DNA from: Variovorax sp. WS11
Lineage (GTDB): Bacteria; Pseudomonadota; Gammaproteobacteria; Burkholderiales; Burkholderiaceae_C
NCBI RefSeq assembly: GCF_010499245.1
Contig: NZ_JAAGOW010000001.1
Coordinates: 186,001-250,000 of the forward strand
Direction of reading: 5' to 3'
Length of the DNA stretch: 64,000 nucleotides
Under the pieces are notes generated by a model that had not been told where the DNA came from, did not search any database, and saw nothing but the letters and a program-made list of their open reading frames with translations. The first letter of the stretch is position 1. Every line of letters begins with the position of its first letter. Both the position numbers and the translations under genes were made by a program. Shown here one piece after another: positions 17,643 through 26,263 of this stretch.

Positions 17643-20347
17643 TACGACTTCCTCCAGCTCTTCGGGTCAGCCGGATCGCCGCCGAGGAAGGTGTACCCGC
17701 CATCCTGGGCGCCGGCCTGCGGTGCCGACGGGCGAGTGCTCGCGGCCGCAGGGTTGGCGGCCGCTGCAGGCGTAGGAGACAGCTGGGCAGCAGCCGGGGT
17801 CTCCGGCCCTCGCACCTGCGCCACACGCTTGTCGGAGTCCGGTACCTCGGCGAGGATGCCGCGCGTGGCCAGCAGCCGGTTCTGCCGCTTCTGCTCGATG
17901 ACCTTCTCGCCATCGCCAGGCTGCGGGAAGTACTGCTTCCGGGCATTGTCGAACTCGTGATCGGCGATGGCCGCGCCCGACTCGCGACGCAGTGCGGCAT
18001 TGATGAAGTCGCGCTGCGCCTGCTCGACCTGCTGCTGCTCGGCGCTCTGCGTGAAGTTGGCGAGGCCGCCGGCACCCACCGTCTCGGCCGCGCGCTTGAT
18101 GAGCCCAGGCTGGTTGACCCCCTTCGACGCCAGGCTGTCCAGGAGGTCGCCAGCGGTCTGCATGCGCGTGCCGAACTGCAGCGCCTTCGCCTGCGTATCG
18201 TTCAGCGGCGCGCGCGAGCCGCGCACCGAAGGATCGGCCGGACCGCCTGGAACGAACTCGAGGGTGCCGTCCGTTTTTCGCCGATAGCCTGCGGGCGACT
18301 CGCCCGCGACCTTGGCTGCCTCGATCTCCAGCCGCTTCCGCGCGATCGCGTTGGTCTCGGCGTTCTGCGCGTCAGCGATCCTCGCGCGCGCCTCGGTGCC
18401 GCGCTCGGCGATCAGTGCGCGAGCTGTGTCGCCAGCTTCGGCCTGCGCAGTCCTTGCAGCTTGCGCGCGCAGCTGGATGGGCGTCAGTGCCGCCTGCACC
18501 GCGGCCTCATCTCCCTGGAAGCCACGGCGCGGAGACCAGGAGCCACGTGCGGCCGCGGTGCGCAGAGCCGCGCCTTCGTTGAACTCGGCGTTCCGGTTCG
18601 CATAGTCGGCACCGATCACGGCGACGCCCGGCGTCGGGTCGCTGGGTTTGCGCACCTTCTGCAGATCTTGCTGGTGGGCGATGTCTCGGTTCAGTTGGCC
18701 GAGAGTATCCGTCGAGCCCGGCAAAGCGGTGACGCTGCCGGCGGCCGGGTAACTCGGTGCCGCGGCTGCAGGCGCAGCGACAGGCGCAGCAGCAGCCGGA
18801 GCGGGCTCCGCAGCAGCCGCCGGAGGCGCTGCAGGATCTTGGTAGGCGCTGCTGCGCGGATCCGTTGTGGCATTGAGGCGCTGCGCGGAAGGTGCAGCGG
18901 CCGGCGGCGCGGGGGGTGCGACGGTGACCGCGGGCGCGAACGTCTGGCCTTCAGGGCCGCTCGTGGCGGTGACGCCCTGGCGTAGCCGATTCGCCAGCCC
19001 GTAGGTGCGCGCGTCGCCAGCCAACTGCGGATAGAGGCCGAACGCAGCCCCTCCGCTCTGTGGCGCTGCTGCCGCCGCATCGCGGCGTCGCTGCTCTTCG
19101 TCATCGACCAGACCACCATCGGCATAGCCCGCGCGCTTCTTCTTCAGCCCTAAGCCGCCAGGCGCAACACACGAGCCATCGACCACACCGCCGTCGCGAT
19201 AGGCCACGAACTGGCCCCCAGTGCGGTTCGAGTACGGCGCCGGCGGCGGAGGGAGCGGTACCGGAGCCGCGGCGGCCGGCGCAGCTGCTGGTGTCGCCGC
19301 GGGTGCAGGAGCAGCAGGGGGCGGAGGCGTCGAAATGCCGCCGTAGGCCGCAAACGTCGGCTGGCTGGCCGGTCGCTGCAGGCCGAGCCCCGGAGCCGGC
19401 GCCGTCGGCGTGGCGGGTGCCGCTGGTGCTGCAGCTGGCCGCAAGCCCAACCCTGGCGCCGAGTTGGACGCCTGCAGGCTGGCAATCTGCGCCTTCGTGT
19501 CGGCCAGGCTGCCAAGCGCATTCGGTCGGCCGATCCCCGACGCAGGATTGAAAGTGCTCGGCGGTTGCGCAGGTTGTGGTTGAGGTGCGGCTTGGCGCCC
19601 GAGGTCGTACGTGCGCAACACCTGCCCGCCCACCGAAGGCGCTGCAGGCGCTGGCGCGCCGGATAGGCCAACCGGCGGCGCGCGGTATGGCGCGGCGGCC
19701 GGCGCCGGCACGCCAGTCGGCACCACCGTGACGGAAGGATCGCTCGCTGCCGCCGCTGCGTCGCCGAAGCTACGCGGACGGCTCGGGTCATCGATCAACC
19801 CGCCATCGGCGCGCCTGGTCAGGCCGAGCTTGGGACCATCGTCAGCAGGCTTGTGCGTGATGTCCTTCAACGCGGTGAGCACCGCGGCGCCGAGGCCATG
19901 AACCTTCTCTGGCGTCACTTCGAATTCGCCGTTGCTGACCATCGCCGGAACGGTGTCGGGCAGCCGCTCGAGGTTCTGGGCGCCGAGCGTTGCGGTCGAA
20001 TCGGCCGGCATGATGAACGCACCCAGGGGCAGATCGCGGGGGATCGAATCGGAGGTGCCGGTACCGGGGCCCCTGACCATTCCCCCGTCCTTCAGGCCTG
20101 CTGCCTTCATGCGCCGATCCAGCGCAGTGTTGCCGGCATAGTTGCTGACGTTGCCCAGGCCACCAGGCGCAGCAGGCGCTTCCGCTGGAGCCGGTGCCGG
20201 CGCGGGGGCAGCTGCAGGCGGCGACGTGTTGCCGTAGATCCGGTCGGTGATCCGTCGCACGATCCCGCCGTCGGCGTAGTGCTGCACCTCCGTGTGCCGC
20301 GTGCGCGCCAGAGAGGCGCCGGCGTTGCCAGGCTGGGAATCGGTCAT
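17642..20347 (-). CDS. Large Ala/Pro-rich virion-associated protein
   Basis: 901 residues with at least four spaced xDGG motifs (HYADGGIV, GLKDGGMV, RRADGGLI, AYRDGGVV, GYADGGLV) separated by Ala/Pro-rich low-complexity linkers, and a helical C-terminal third. The C terminus DGGYTFLGGDPADPKSWRK is a recurring phage-virion ending. I cannot name the function. It is the first gene behind box C, with a roughly 21-base leader. Confidence 0.65.
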   Translation of the reverse strand: MTDSQPGNAGASLARTRHTEVQHYADGGIVRRITDRIYGNTSPPAAAPAPAPAPAEAPAAPGGLGNVSNYAGNTALDRRMKAAGLKDGGMVRGPGTGTSDSIPRDLPLGAFIMPADSTATLGAQNLERLPDTVPAMVSNGEFEVTPEKVHGLGAAVLTALKDITHKPADDGPKLGLTRRADGGLIDDPSRPRSFGDAAAAASDPSVTVVPTGVPAPAAAPYRAPPVGLSGAPAPAAPSVGGQVLRTYDLGRQAAPQPQPAQPPSTFNPASGIGRPNALGSLADTKAQIASLQASNSAPGLGLRPAAAPAAPATPTAPAPGLGLQRPASQPTFAAYGGISTPPPPAAPAPAATPAAAPAAAAPVPLPPPPAPYSNRTGGQFVAYRDGGVVDGSCVAPGGLGLKKKRAGYADGGLVDDEEQRRRDAAAAAPQSGGAAFGLYPQLAGDARTYGLANRLRQGVTATSGPEGQTFAPAVTVAPPAPPAAAPSAQRLNATTDPRSSAYQDPAAPPAAAAEPAPAAAAPVAAPAAAAPSYPAAGSVTALPGSTDTLGQLNRDIAHQQDLQKVRKPSDPTPGVAVIGADYANRNAEFNEGAALRTAAARGSWSPRRGFQGDEAAVQAALTPIQLRAQAARTAQAEAGDTARALIAERGTEARARIADAQNAETNAIARKRLEIEAAKVAGESPAGYRRKTDGTLEFVPGGPADPSVRGSRAPLNDTQAKALQFGTRMQTAGDLLDSLASKGVNQPGLIKRAAETVGAGGLANFTQSAEQQQVEQAQRDFINAALRRESGAAIADHEFDNARKQYFPQPGDGEKVIEQKRQNRLLATRGILAEVPDSDKRVAQVRGPETPAAAQLSPTPAAAANPAAASTRPSAPQAGAQDGGYTFLGGDPADPKSWRKS

Positions 20348-20374
20348 GTGCGGGGGCCTTTCAGGATGCCCGGC

Positions 20375-20417
20375 ATTCTTCGCGCGCGTGCGCGAGCGGC
20401 CAAACCTTGGTGGGGGG
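20375..20417 (-). promoter_or_regulatory. Late promoter-like box, copy C
   Basis: Read leftward: CCCCCCACCAAGGTTTGGCC (TTGGCC as -35), 17 GC-rich bases, then AAGAAT (20380-20375). Confidence 0.55.
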
Positions 20418-20419
20418 CC

Positions 20420-20692
20420 TCAGGGCTTGGCGATAGGAGCGATGCACTCATCGAGCGCAGCGACCAGCTTCTCTTCGTAGCCGTCGCGCTGCAGCCGTTC
20501 TGCGCGTGCGGCGCGCACGTACTGATCGACGTCCGACCCCTTGCGAAGGGCCTCGGTCGCGAAGACCGGCCGCTCGGGCTTCTGCGCCTTGCACTCCACG
20601 CCCACGGCTGTCTTCACGGTGAAGGCACCGCCGGTGGCGCTGCAACCCACCAGGGTCGACGCGGCCAGGATCACCAAGGCGAGGCGTTTCAT
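20420..20692 (-). CDS. Rz1-like outer-membrane spanin lipoprotein
   Basis: 90 residues beginning MKRLALVILAASTLVGCSAT: a lipoprotein signal with lipobox LVGC at Cys17. It starts inside the upstream Rz-like gene stop (ATGA), the usual nested or adjacent Rz/Rz1 arrangement. Together they would fuse inner and outer membranes at lysis. Assigned by lipobox and position, since spanins are poorly conserved. Confidence 0.78.
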   Translation of the reverse strand: MKRLALVILAASTLVGCSATGGAFTVKTAVGVECKAQKPERPVFATEALRKGSDVDQYVRAARAERLQRDGYEEKLVAALDECIAPIAKP

Positions 20693-21054
20693 GGCGCTCT
20701 CCCTGCGAGCTCTTCGTCGACCTCGGCCTGCGCGCTGGCGCACACGTTGCCCGGCACCTTCGGCGGCGAGGTCAGGATGCCCTGAGCTAGCTTCTGCCAG
20801 CTGGCCGCCTTCTTCTCGGCGGCCTGGCGCGCGGCCTCGCCCTGGTCGTGGCGCTTGTTCGACAACTCGGCCAGCGCCTCGGTCGCGTCGCTGCAGGCGG
20901 TGGCCGCGCCGCGCGCGCTGTCACGATCGGCAATGGCCTGCGTCTTCGCATCGCGGGCCTTCAGGTAGGCCTTGGTCAGCCCGATGTTCGTCAGCGCGCT
21001 CAGCCCCAGCAGGATGCCTAGGCCGATGATGAGCCACTTCGTGACCGGGATCAT
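20689..21054 (-). CDS. Rz-like inner-membrane spanin
   Basis: 121 residues from ATG 21054: one N-terminal membrane anchor (TKWLIIGLGILLGLSALTNI) followed by a long periplasmic helix (ARDAKTQAIADRDSARGA onward). This is the type II topology of i-spanins. It precedes and overlaps the lipoprotein gene. Confidence 0.78.
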   Translation of the reverse strand: MIPVTKWLIIGLGILLGLSALTNIGLTKAYLKARDAKTQAIADRDSARGAATACSDATEALAELSNKRHDQGEAARQAAEKKAASWQKLAQGILTSPPKVPGNVCASAQAEVDEELAGRAP

Positions 21055-21248
21055 TGCTCGAGCTCCGCGGGCCGCGAGCAGACGTGGCACGTGACGCGAG
21101 ACGGCAAGCCGCGAAAGACGTTGTTGCAGGCCGTGCAGGTGTTGAGGCTCAGGCCGCCCGGCTTGTCCGCATCCTGCGGGTGGTCGTACGGCGTGGGGTG
21201 CGCCACCGCTTCCGCCAGGAAGTACGGCAGGGGCACGCCGGGATGCAT
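21051..21248 (-). CDS. Small zinc-ribbon protein in the lysis cassette
   Basis: 65 residues from ATG 21248 (MHPGVPLPYFLAEAVAHPTP) with two CxxC pairs at the C terminus (CTACNN, CHVCSR), probably one zinc site. Function unknown. An upstream in-frame GTG at 21293 would add 15 residues; neither start has a clear Shine-Dalgarno. Its end overlaps the Rz-like start. Confidence 0.6.
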   Translation of the reverse strand: MHPGVPLPYFLAEAVAHPTPYDHPQDADKPGGLSLNTCTACNNVFRGLPSRVTCHVCSRPAELEQ

Positions 21249-21309
21249 CGAGGTGATCACCACCAGCCCCAGGGGCGCCACCACATCGCCCACCAGATCG
21301 AGCTGTAGA

Positions 21310-21873
21310 TCATGAGCTCACCGCCTTGCCGATCGCGATGGCCACCAGGCCGCTTTCGCCGTCGAACAAGGCGCGCTCGGCGGCGCGGCGTCGCTTCAGG
21401 CCCAGCATCACCTTGCCGCCCGCCTTGTTCCAGACCAGGAACTGGGCCGATGCGGTAGCAATGTCGCCGAGATTGAACCTTCGCAGCAGCGTGGAACTGC
21501 GGAAGTTCGGCAGTCCGATGTTGTAGGCCAGGCAAACGAGCGCATCGAACTGGCGCTGCGTCATCTCCTGCTGCACGCAATCGAGCACGCCCGGCTCGAA
21601 CTCGTGGCCGAGCCGGAGCTCGAAGCGCACGTCTGCCTCCTCCTGGGTGATCTCAAGTCCCGGCACCACGTCGGGCCCGGTGTCGCCCCAGCCGATCGTC
21701 CATGGCCTGCCGCTCAGGTGCGCCAGGTCGGGCGGCACGGCAGTGAGCCCGTAGGGATAGATGCCGGCACGGACCAGCGCTGCAAAGAGGGGCGAGCCGG
21801 GATCGGGATATGCGCACAGCTTGCACGTCTCGAAGTAGTGCATCACGGCAATGCCATCGGGTCCGGTCTTCAT
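21310..21873 (-). CDS. GH24 (T4-type) lysozyme, endolysin
   Basis: Muramidase that cleaves the glycan backbone of peptidoglycan at lysis. 187 residues; the catalytic glutamate is probably Glu15 (VMHYFETCKLCAYPDP), with WTIGWGDTGPDV carrying the following Asp/Thr site. ALVCLAYNIGLPNFRSSTLL is the typical second block. No signal peptide is visible, so release should depend on the neighbouring holin. Confidence 0.93.
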   Translation of the reverse strand: MKTGPDGIAVMHYFETCKLCAYPDPGSPLFAALVRAGIYPYGLTAVPPDLAHLSGRPWTIGWGDTGPDVVPGLEITQEEADVRFELRLGHEFEPGVLDCVQQEMTQRQFDALVCLAYNIGLPNFRSSTLLRRFNLGDIATASAQFLVWNKAGGKVMLGLKRRRAAERALFDGESGLVAIAIGKAVSS

Positions 21874-21880
21874 GGTCGCC

Positions 21881-22357
21881 TCACTTCTCGGAGAGCGGAA
21901 CAGCCGCGGAACTCGGTGGTTCGATCGGCGCGCCGTCGCGGGCCTTCTGGTTCACGCTGTCGAGCTTGCTGCTGACGATCTGGTCGAGGCGCTTGAAGAT
22001 CGAGGCCCGCGACCAGCCGGCGCCGATGATCACGAGCATGCGGATCTCGCGCGTGATCAGGTCCGGATACTTCGAGGCGATGGCGATCAGCAGCAGGTAC
22101 GCCAGGGCCCCGGCCATCAGCGCGACCACCAGGTCCTTCCGCGATTCCTTGAGGATGCTATAGACCACGCGGTTGTCGTTGGCCAGCGTGAAGATGGTGC
22201 GCAGCGCGCCGCCGAGCAGGCCAGCGATGGCGCCCCACATAAGCGACTCATAGTCGAACCCGAGCAGGTCCTGGGTGAAGGTCGCAGCGTAGACGACGCG
22301 CGTCGCGCACAGGCACCAGAGTGCCATCAGGATGTGAACGAGGGCTTTGTGCTTCAT
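21881..22357 (-). CDS. Phage holin (LydA / superfamily III-like)
   Basis: 158 residues from ATG 22357 with an N-terminal hydrophobic segment (ALVHILMALWCLCATRVVYA), then GLLGGALRTIFTLAND and a second membrane segment (DLVVALMAGALAYLLLIAIA). Predicted to form the inner-membrane lesion releasing endolysin. It directly precedes lysozyme and overlaps the upstream membrane gene by ATGA. Confidence 0.78.
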   Translation of the reverse strand: MKHKALVHILMALWCLCATRVVYAATFTQDLLGFDYESLMWGAIAGLLGGALRTIFTLANDNRVVYSILKESRKDLVVALMAGALAYLLLIAIASKYPDLITREIRMLVIIGAGWSRASIFKRLDQIVSSKLDSVNQKARDGAPIEPPSSAAVPLSEK

Positions 22358-22875
22358 GGGAAGAGCTTTTCCGCGAGGTTGCGCAGCTGCTGCGCGTTGA
22401 GCGACATGCCGAAGATGCCGGCGATGACCAGTGCTCCCAGGCCACTGCAGATGTAGAGGAGCGTCAGCGGCCCGGCGTCGAGCGGCCTGGCCAGCGCCGA
22501 GAGGTAGAACCACAGCACGGCCGTGCCCATCGCTGCGAAGCACGCCATCTTCCGAGGCAGGCGATGCGCCAGGAGGCGCGGCAGGAAGAGAAGCGAGACG
22601 ACGTGCGGCAGCGTTGCCAGTGCGGCGGAAGCGAACAGCACCGCCACCAGCCACGATGCATGCGTCATGGCGGCAACTCGATGCAGCGTCGAGGTCTCGA
22701 TCGCGAGGATGTAGATAGTCCCCTGCAGCAGGTTGCCCATGAAGAAGCCCGTCAGCATCAGAGTGAGCATGCGGACCTCGATCCGATCCTGCTCGATCGG
22801 GCTCGGGATCTTCGCGACGGCCAAGGTCTCGACGAGCTCGTCGCGATGCCCAGCCTCGGGGAAAGTGGCGTTCAT
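22354..22875 (-). CDS. Multi-pass membrane protein of the lysis cassette
   Basis: 173 residues from ATG 22875 with about four hydrophobic segments (LTLMLTGFFMGNLLQGTIYI; LVAVLFASAALATLPHVVSL; FAAMGTAVLWFYLSALA; LLYICSGLGALVIAGIFGM). No family recognised. Tight overlap with holin genes on both sides suggests a lysis-timing or accessory role, by context only. Confidence 0.65.
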   Translation of the reverse strand: MNATFPEAGHRDELVETLAVAKIPSPIEQDRIEVRMLTLMLTGFFMGNLLQGTIYILAIETSTLHRVAAMTHASWLVAVLFASAALATLPHVVSLLFLPRLLAHRLPRKMACFAAMGTAVLWFYLSALARPLDAGPLTLLYICSGLGALVIAGIFGMSLNAQQLRNLAEKLFP

Positions 22876-23132
22876 GGGACGTTCCTCGAGTCTTCGCCGA
22901 CGTCCAACAGGACCTCGCCGGCCGGCGCCAGGTTGAACTGCTTGATGAGCCGCGCCGCGATGCCCGCCAAGCCGATGAGGAAGAGCAGCACGCCGAGCAT
23001 CCAGTCGGGCAGCAACCACGACAGGAACGGCATGAAGGTCTGCACCACGCCCATCGCGCTGATGAACATGAAGACCCAGTTGCTGTACATGCGCCACCAG
23101 GCGCTGGCGTTCTCGACGAGTTGGATGTTCAT
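22872..23132 (-). CDS. Small two-segment holin-like protein
   Basis: 86 residues starting MNIQLVENASAWWRMYSNWV with two membrane segments (WVFMFISAMGVVQTFMPFL and DWMLGVLLFLIGLAGIAARL). This resembles the small holin family typically starting with a WWRxxS motif. It heads the lysis cassette and overlaps the next gene (ATGA). Holin or antiholin cannot be told apart here. Confidence 0.7.
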   Translation of the reverse strand: MNIQLVENASAWWRMYSNWVFMFISAMGVVQTFMPFLSWLLPDWMLGVLLFLIGLAGIAARLIKQFNLAPAGEVLLDVGEDSRNVP

Positions 23133-23176
23133 GGTGGGCTTCCGGGATGTGGTCTTGATCAGCTGAGGGCGCGGCG

Positions 23177-24016
23177 TCAGAAAGTGATGGAGCCCGATCC
23201 GACCCACACGTAGGTGCGGTAGCCGCCCGAGACCGTGATCGCCGGGCTGCCGGTGGTGGCAGCCGCCGCCGCGTAGCTGTCTGGGTAGCGGATCACTACG
23301 GTGCCCGACCCACCACTAGCGCCTGTCGTGTTGTATCCACCACCGCCACCGCCGCCAGTGTTCGCGGTGCCGTTGCTAGGGGGCGAATTTCCGCCGCCGT
23401 TGCCGGTTGCGCCTTGCCCGGCGCCGTGCGTCGCTAGGCCGCGCGTTGTGTTGCCACCTCCGCCACCGCCGCCCGAGTAACCGACAGAAGACCCGGAAAG
23501 CGAGTTTGATAGTCCTGCACCGCCATCGCCACCCGTAAGCGCCGCGCCTGCTGCGCCGGCTGTCGATGCACCGCCACCGCCGCCGAATCCGGACGCGCCC
23601 GACGCCTGTGCGGCGCCGCCATTGCTGCCCTGCCCGCCTGTGCCTGTACCTGCCGCCCCGGTGTTGTACGGCGACGTAGCCGAGCTTCCGGCGCCCCCAC
23701 CGGAACCACCGTTTAAGCCGTCTTGGATCGTGTCCGAGAAACCGCCGCCGCCGCCGCCGCCGATCGCGGTGATTGAACTAAAAACGGAATTGCCGCCGGA
23801 AGACCCTTGCGACCCTGCGCCGGAACCGCCAGAGCCGCCGCCGCCGACGGTCACGGTGATTGGCGAGCCCGGAGTTACGGCAAAACCAGAGGCCGTCAGA
23901 AACCCGCCGCCGCCGCCGCCGCCGCCCGAACCGCCGCCGCCGCCGCCGGCGACTACGAGGTAATCGACCGGAATCGAAGAGGCCGGGGCGCCAAACCGGT
24001 AGGGGTTCAGCATCAT
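23177..24016 (-). CDS. Glycine-rich tail adhesin
   Basis: 279 residues dominated by Gly tracts of four to eight residues separated by Ser/Ala/Asn. The N terminus DYLVVAGGGGGG and the C-terminal SGTVVIRYPDSY are hallmarks of the glycine-rich domain family, related in style to polyglycine-II helix adhesins of phage fibre tips. It follows the tail fibre gene with an ATGA overlap, so it is probably the receptor-binding tip or its chaperone/adhesin. Confidence 0.8.
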   Translation of the reverse strand: MMLNPYRFGAPASSIPVDYLVVAGGGGGGSGGGGGGGGFLTASGFAVTPGSPITVTVGGGGSGGSGAGSQGSSGGNSVFSSITAIGGGGGGGFSDTIQDGLNGGSGGGAGSSATSPYNTGAAGTGTGGQGSNGGAAQASGASGFGGGGGASTAGAAGAALTGGDGGAGLSNSLSGSSVGYSGGGGGGGNTTRGLATHGAGQGATGNGGGNSPPSNGTANTGGGGGGGYNTTGASGGSGTVVIRYPDSYAAAAATTGSPAITVSGGYRTYVWVGSGSITF

Positions 24017-25584
24017 GTGGGGTACCCGATCAGGTAGACCTTCAACCCGGCGCCGGCGATCGTGGAGCCGATCGCGTCGATGTCGATGGTGATCTCCGCA
24101 TCGTCAGCGAGAGAGGCGTCGCTGATCACTGCAGGGGTCGCGGCCGTGGTGCTGGTCTTCTCAGTGGCGTCGATCGTCAGCTTCGTCGAAAGGATGGTCG
24201 TTCCGGCTTCGTTGATGTCCACCGTCAAGACCGATCCTGTCGGCGCAGTGGTCGCGCTGGACCGCACGCCGGTCAACGTGAATGCGAACGGCATCCTGAA
24301 GGTGACTTTGGCAGTGCCGGTCGTCAATGCGGTCGTCTCGTCGCTACAAGCGATTGCGATGCACTGGAGCGCCCCACCCCATTCAGCAGCCGTTGCGCCG
24401 CTGTTCATGCGCAGCAGCTGGTAGGCAGTTCCCTTCGCGAGACGCGCTGCCGCACCAGATGCACCGCCTACGATCAAGTCGCCGGCCGTCGTCATCGGGT
24501 TGACGAACGTGCTGTACAGCGTGTCGAAGTAGGTCTTGAGCGTAGCCTTGATGTTGGCCCACGTCACCTTCTTCAGCACGTTGCTCGCCGCGCTGTCGGC
24601 CAGCGGCATCACATCGGCGTCGACTGGCGTGGTCTTGCCGGTGGCTGCCACCGTACCTGGCGCAATGACCGTGATGTCGGCCGTGCCGTTGAAGGCCTGG
24701 CCGTCGATATTGCGCGAGGTCGCGAGTGCGGTCGCCGTGCCGGCGTTGCCCGTGACGCTGGTCTGGTCGCCGGTGTTCGAGCCGCTCAGCGTCAGGCCGC
24801 TGTCCTTGAGCAGCTTGCCGGTCGTGCCGTCGAAGAGCGCCACCCGGTTGTTGACCGAGGAGGCTGGGCCGACGACGTCACCGCTACCGCCGCCCGCCGG
24901 CGCGTTGAAAGTACCGTCAGCGCGCAGGAAGTTCGTGGTGCCACCAGGGAAGCCGACCAGGTCGTTCACGTCGCCGGAGGTCGCGACAGCGGCGAGGTCG
25001 CCCGGCTGCACCGCGCTGTCGGCCTTCACGCCCTGGGCCGCCGTAGCGTAGGCTGCCGCGGCGGTCGTAGCAGCAGTGCCGAGGCCGAGCGTCGTGCGCG
25101 CGGCGGCCGCGTCGGCATCGTCAACCAGCGTCAGGCCGAACGCGCTGATCTGCGAGTCGTCGACCTTGGCATCGAGCGCCGCCTGCAGGCCGCTGACCGT
25201 GCCGATCGCCTGGCTTCCGGTGTGCGTCGCCCGATCGCGCAGCTGGGCGTCCGTGGCGTTTGCCGTGGCTCCAGCAGCGATGCCGTCGAGCTTCGTCTTG
25301 TCCGCGCCGGTCATGAAGCCGGCTGCGCCGGCCGCCACCGCATTCGCGTGGGCCGTGCCGCCGGCACCGACGTGCGAGGCTGGCGCGCGGGAGGTGTCGA
25401 CCGGGTGCACGTGGTCGCTGCGCGATGCCTCCTCGGCCACGCCGGGGCCGGCCGTGCCGTTCATCAGCGGCGTGGCATCCGAGAGGTCGCCACTTCCGCC
25501 GCCGCCTGGCCCGCGCGGGCCCGTCTCGCCGACGGTGACGACGGTGAACTCTTCCGGGCTCTCGACAACGACGATATCGTCCAT
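24013..25584 (-). CDS. Tail fibre protein
   Basis: 523 residues. A short collagen-like GPRGPGG follows the N-terminal domain, then fibre repeats typical of short-tailed and lambdoid fibres (GFMTGADKTKLDGIAAGAT; LQAALDAKVD; TTLGLGTAAT; FLRADGTFNAP; GSNTGDQTSVTGNAGTATAL). The C-terminal ~120 residues look like a beta-sandwich tip. Likely a trimeric receptor-contacting fibre. Start ATG 25584, three bases after the upstream gene. Confidence 0.88.
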   Translation of the reverse strand: MDDIVVVESPEEFTVVTVGETGPRGPGGGGSGDLSDATPLMNGTAGPGVAEEASRSDHVHPVDTSRAPASHVGAGGTAHANAVAAGAAGFMTGADKTKLDGIAAGATANATDAQLRDRATHTGSQAIGTVSGLQAALDAKVDDSQISAFGLTLVDDADAAAARTTLGLGTAATTAAAAYATAAQGVKADSAVQPGDLAAVATSGDVNDLVGFPGGTTNFLRADGTFNAPAGGGSGDVVGPASSVNNRVALFDGTTGKLLKDSGLTLSGSNTGDQTSVTGNAGTATALATSRNIDGQAFNGTADITVIAPGTVAATGKTTPVDADVMPLADSAASNVLKKVTWANIKATLKTYFDTLYSTFVNPMTTAGDLIVGGASGAAARLAKGTAYQLLRMNSGATAAEWGGALQCIAIACSDETTALTTGTAKVTFRMPFAFTLTGVRSSATTAPTGSVLTVDINEAGTTILSTKLTIDATEKTSTTAATPAVISDASLADDAEITIDIDAIGSTIAGAGLKVYLIGYPT

Positions 25585-25587
25585 GGC

Positions 25588-26190
25588 TCAGTCCGTTGTC
25601 ACTTCGGGTTGCACGGTCACCGTGCCGGAGAGCAGCGTCTTCACCACGCCGGTCGAGCTCACCATCTCAAGGTCGAAGACGCCGTAGGTCCAATCGAGCG
25701 CCGCGGTGTCGGCGGCGCTGACGTCCAGCGTGATCTTGAAGCCCGTCGCGTCGATGACGATGCCGCCGGCCGTGGTGTCCAGGCGCAGCAGCTCGGTGCC
25801 GCCGACCCGATCCTTCACCGACATGCGCGCCGTGTAGCCCGTGAGCGGTACCGGCGTGTTGTAGCGGAGGTAGCCGCCGCTCTTGTAGGCCGAGAAGCCC
25901 GCGGAGTTGATGCCGTCGAACTGCACCGTGTCGGCGGTCAGCACCTTGGCCTTGAAGTAGTCGCGGCTGCGCGGCGGGTCGTTCTGCGCGTTGATCTGCC
26001 GCATGCCCACCACCGAGACGATGGCCACGCGCCAGCCCTCGGGAATGTCGTGGTCCACGCACGTGACGACCGTCGGCGCGGCCTTCGGGATTCCAGTGAT
26101 AGGTTTGTAGACCACCGGGCCCGACTCCCAGCGCAGGATGCGCGAGAAAGTCGAGCCCTTGCGGATCACGAGATTGGTGGGGGACGCCAT
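25588..26190 (-). CDS. Virion protein with FCCH-like domain
   Basis: 200 residues beginning MASPTNLVIRKGSTFSRILR. The middle (EGWRVAIVSVVGMRQINAQ) is a beta-rich segment annotated in many phages as ubiquitin-activating E1 FCCH-like. The C-terminal part is beta-rich too. Probably a baseplate or fibre-attachment protein. First gene behind box D and adjacent to the tail fibre. Confidence 0.65.
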   Translation of the reverse strand: MASPTNLVIRKGSTFSRILRWESGPVVYKPITGIPKAAPTVVTCVDHDIPEGWRVAIVSVVGMRQINAQNDPPRSRDYFKAKVLTADTVQFDGINSAGFSAYKSGGYLRYNTPVPLTGYTARMSVKDRVGGTELLRLDTTAGGIVIDATGFKITLDVSAADTAALDWTYGVFDLEMVSSTGVVKTLLSGTVTVQPEVTTD

Positions 26191-26198
26191 GGGCCGAG

Positions 26199-26241
26199 AT
26201 GGTGTCGGCCCCCTGCCCGCCCGCCAAACCTTGGTGGGGGG
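26199..26241 (-). promoter_or_regulatory. Late promoter-like box, copy D
   Basis: Read leftward: CCCCCCACCAAGGTTTGGCG, then 17 bases to CACCAT (weak -10, 26204-26199). The box edge is 33 bases from the next start codon. A small hairpin (CTGGCG, 26242-26247 with 26255-26260) separates it from the upstream gene. Confidence 0.5.
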
Positions 26242-26263
26242 CTGGCGCGAGCCCCGCCAGGGT

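Noticed and set aside
21257-21312. Trp-rich 18-codon frame (MIYSSIWWAMWWRPWGWW) after the lysozyme gene
   Set aside because: Too short, no ribosome site and it overlaps the zinc-ribbon frame; probably chance.
23177-24016. Pro/Arg-rich reading frames opposite the glycine-rich adhesin
   Set aside because: They are the antisense image of Gly codons (GGC/GCC) and have no start-region or domain features.
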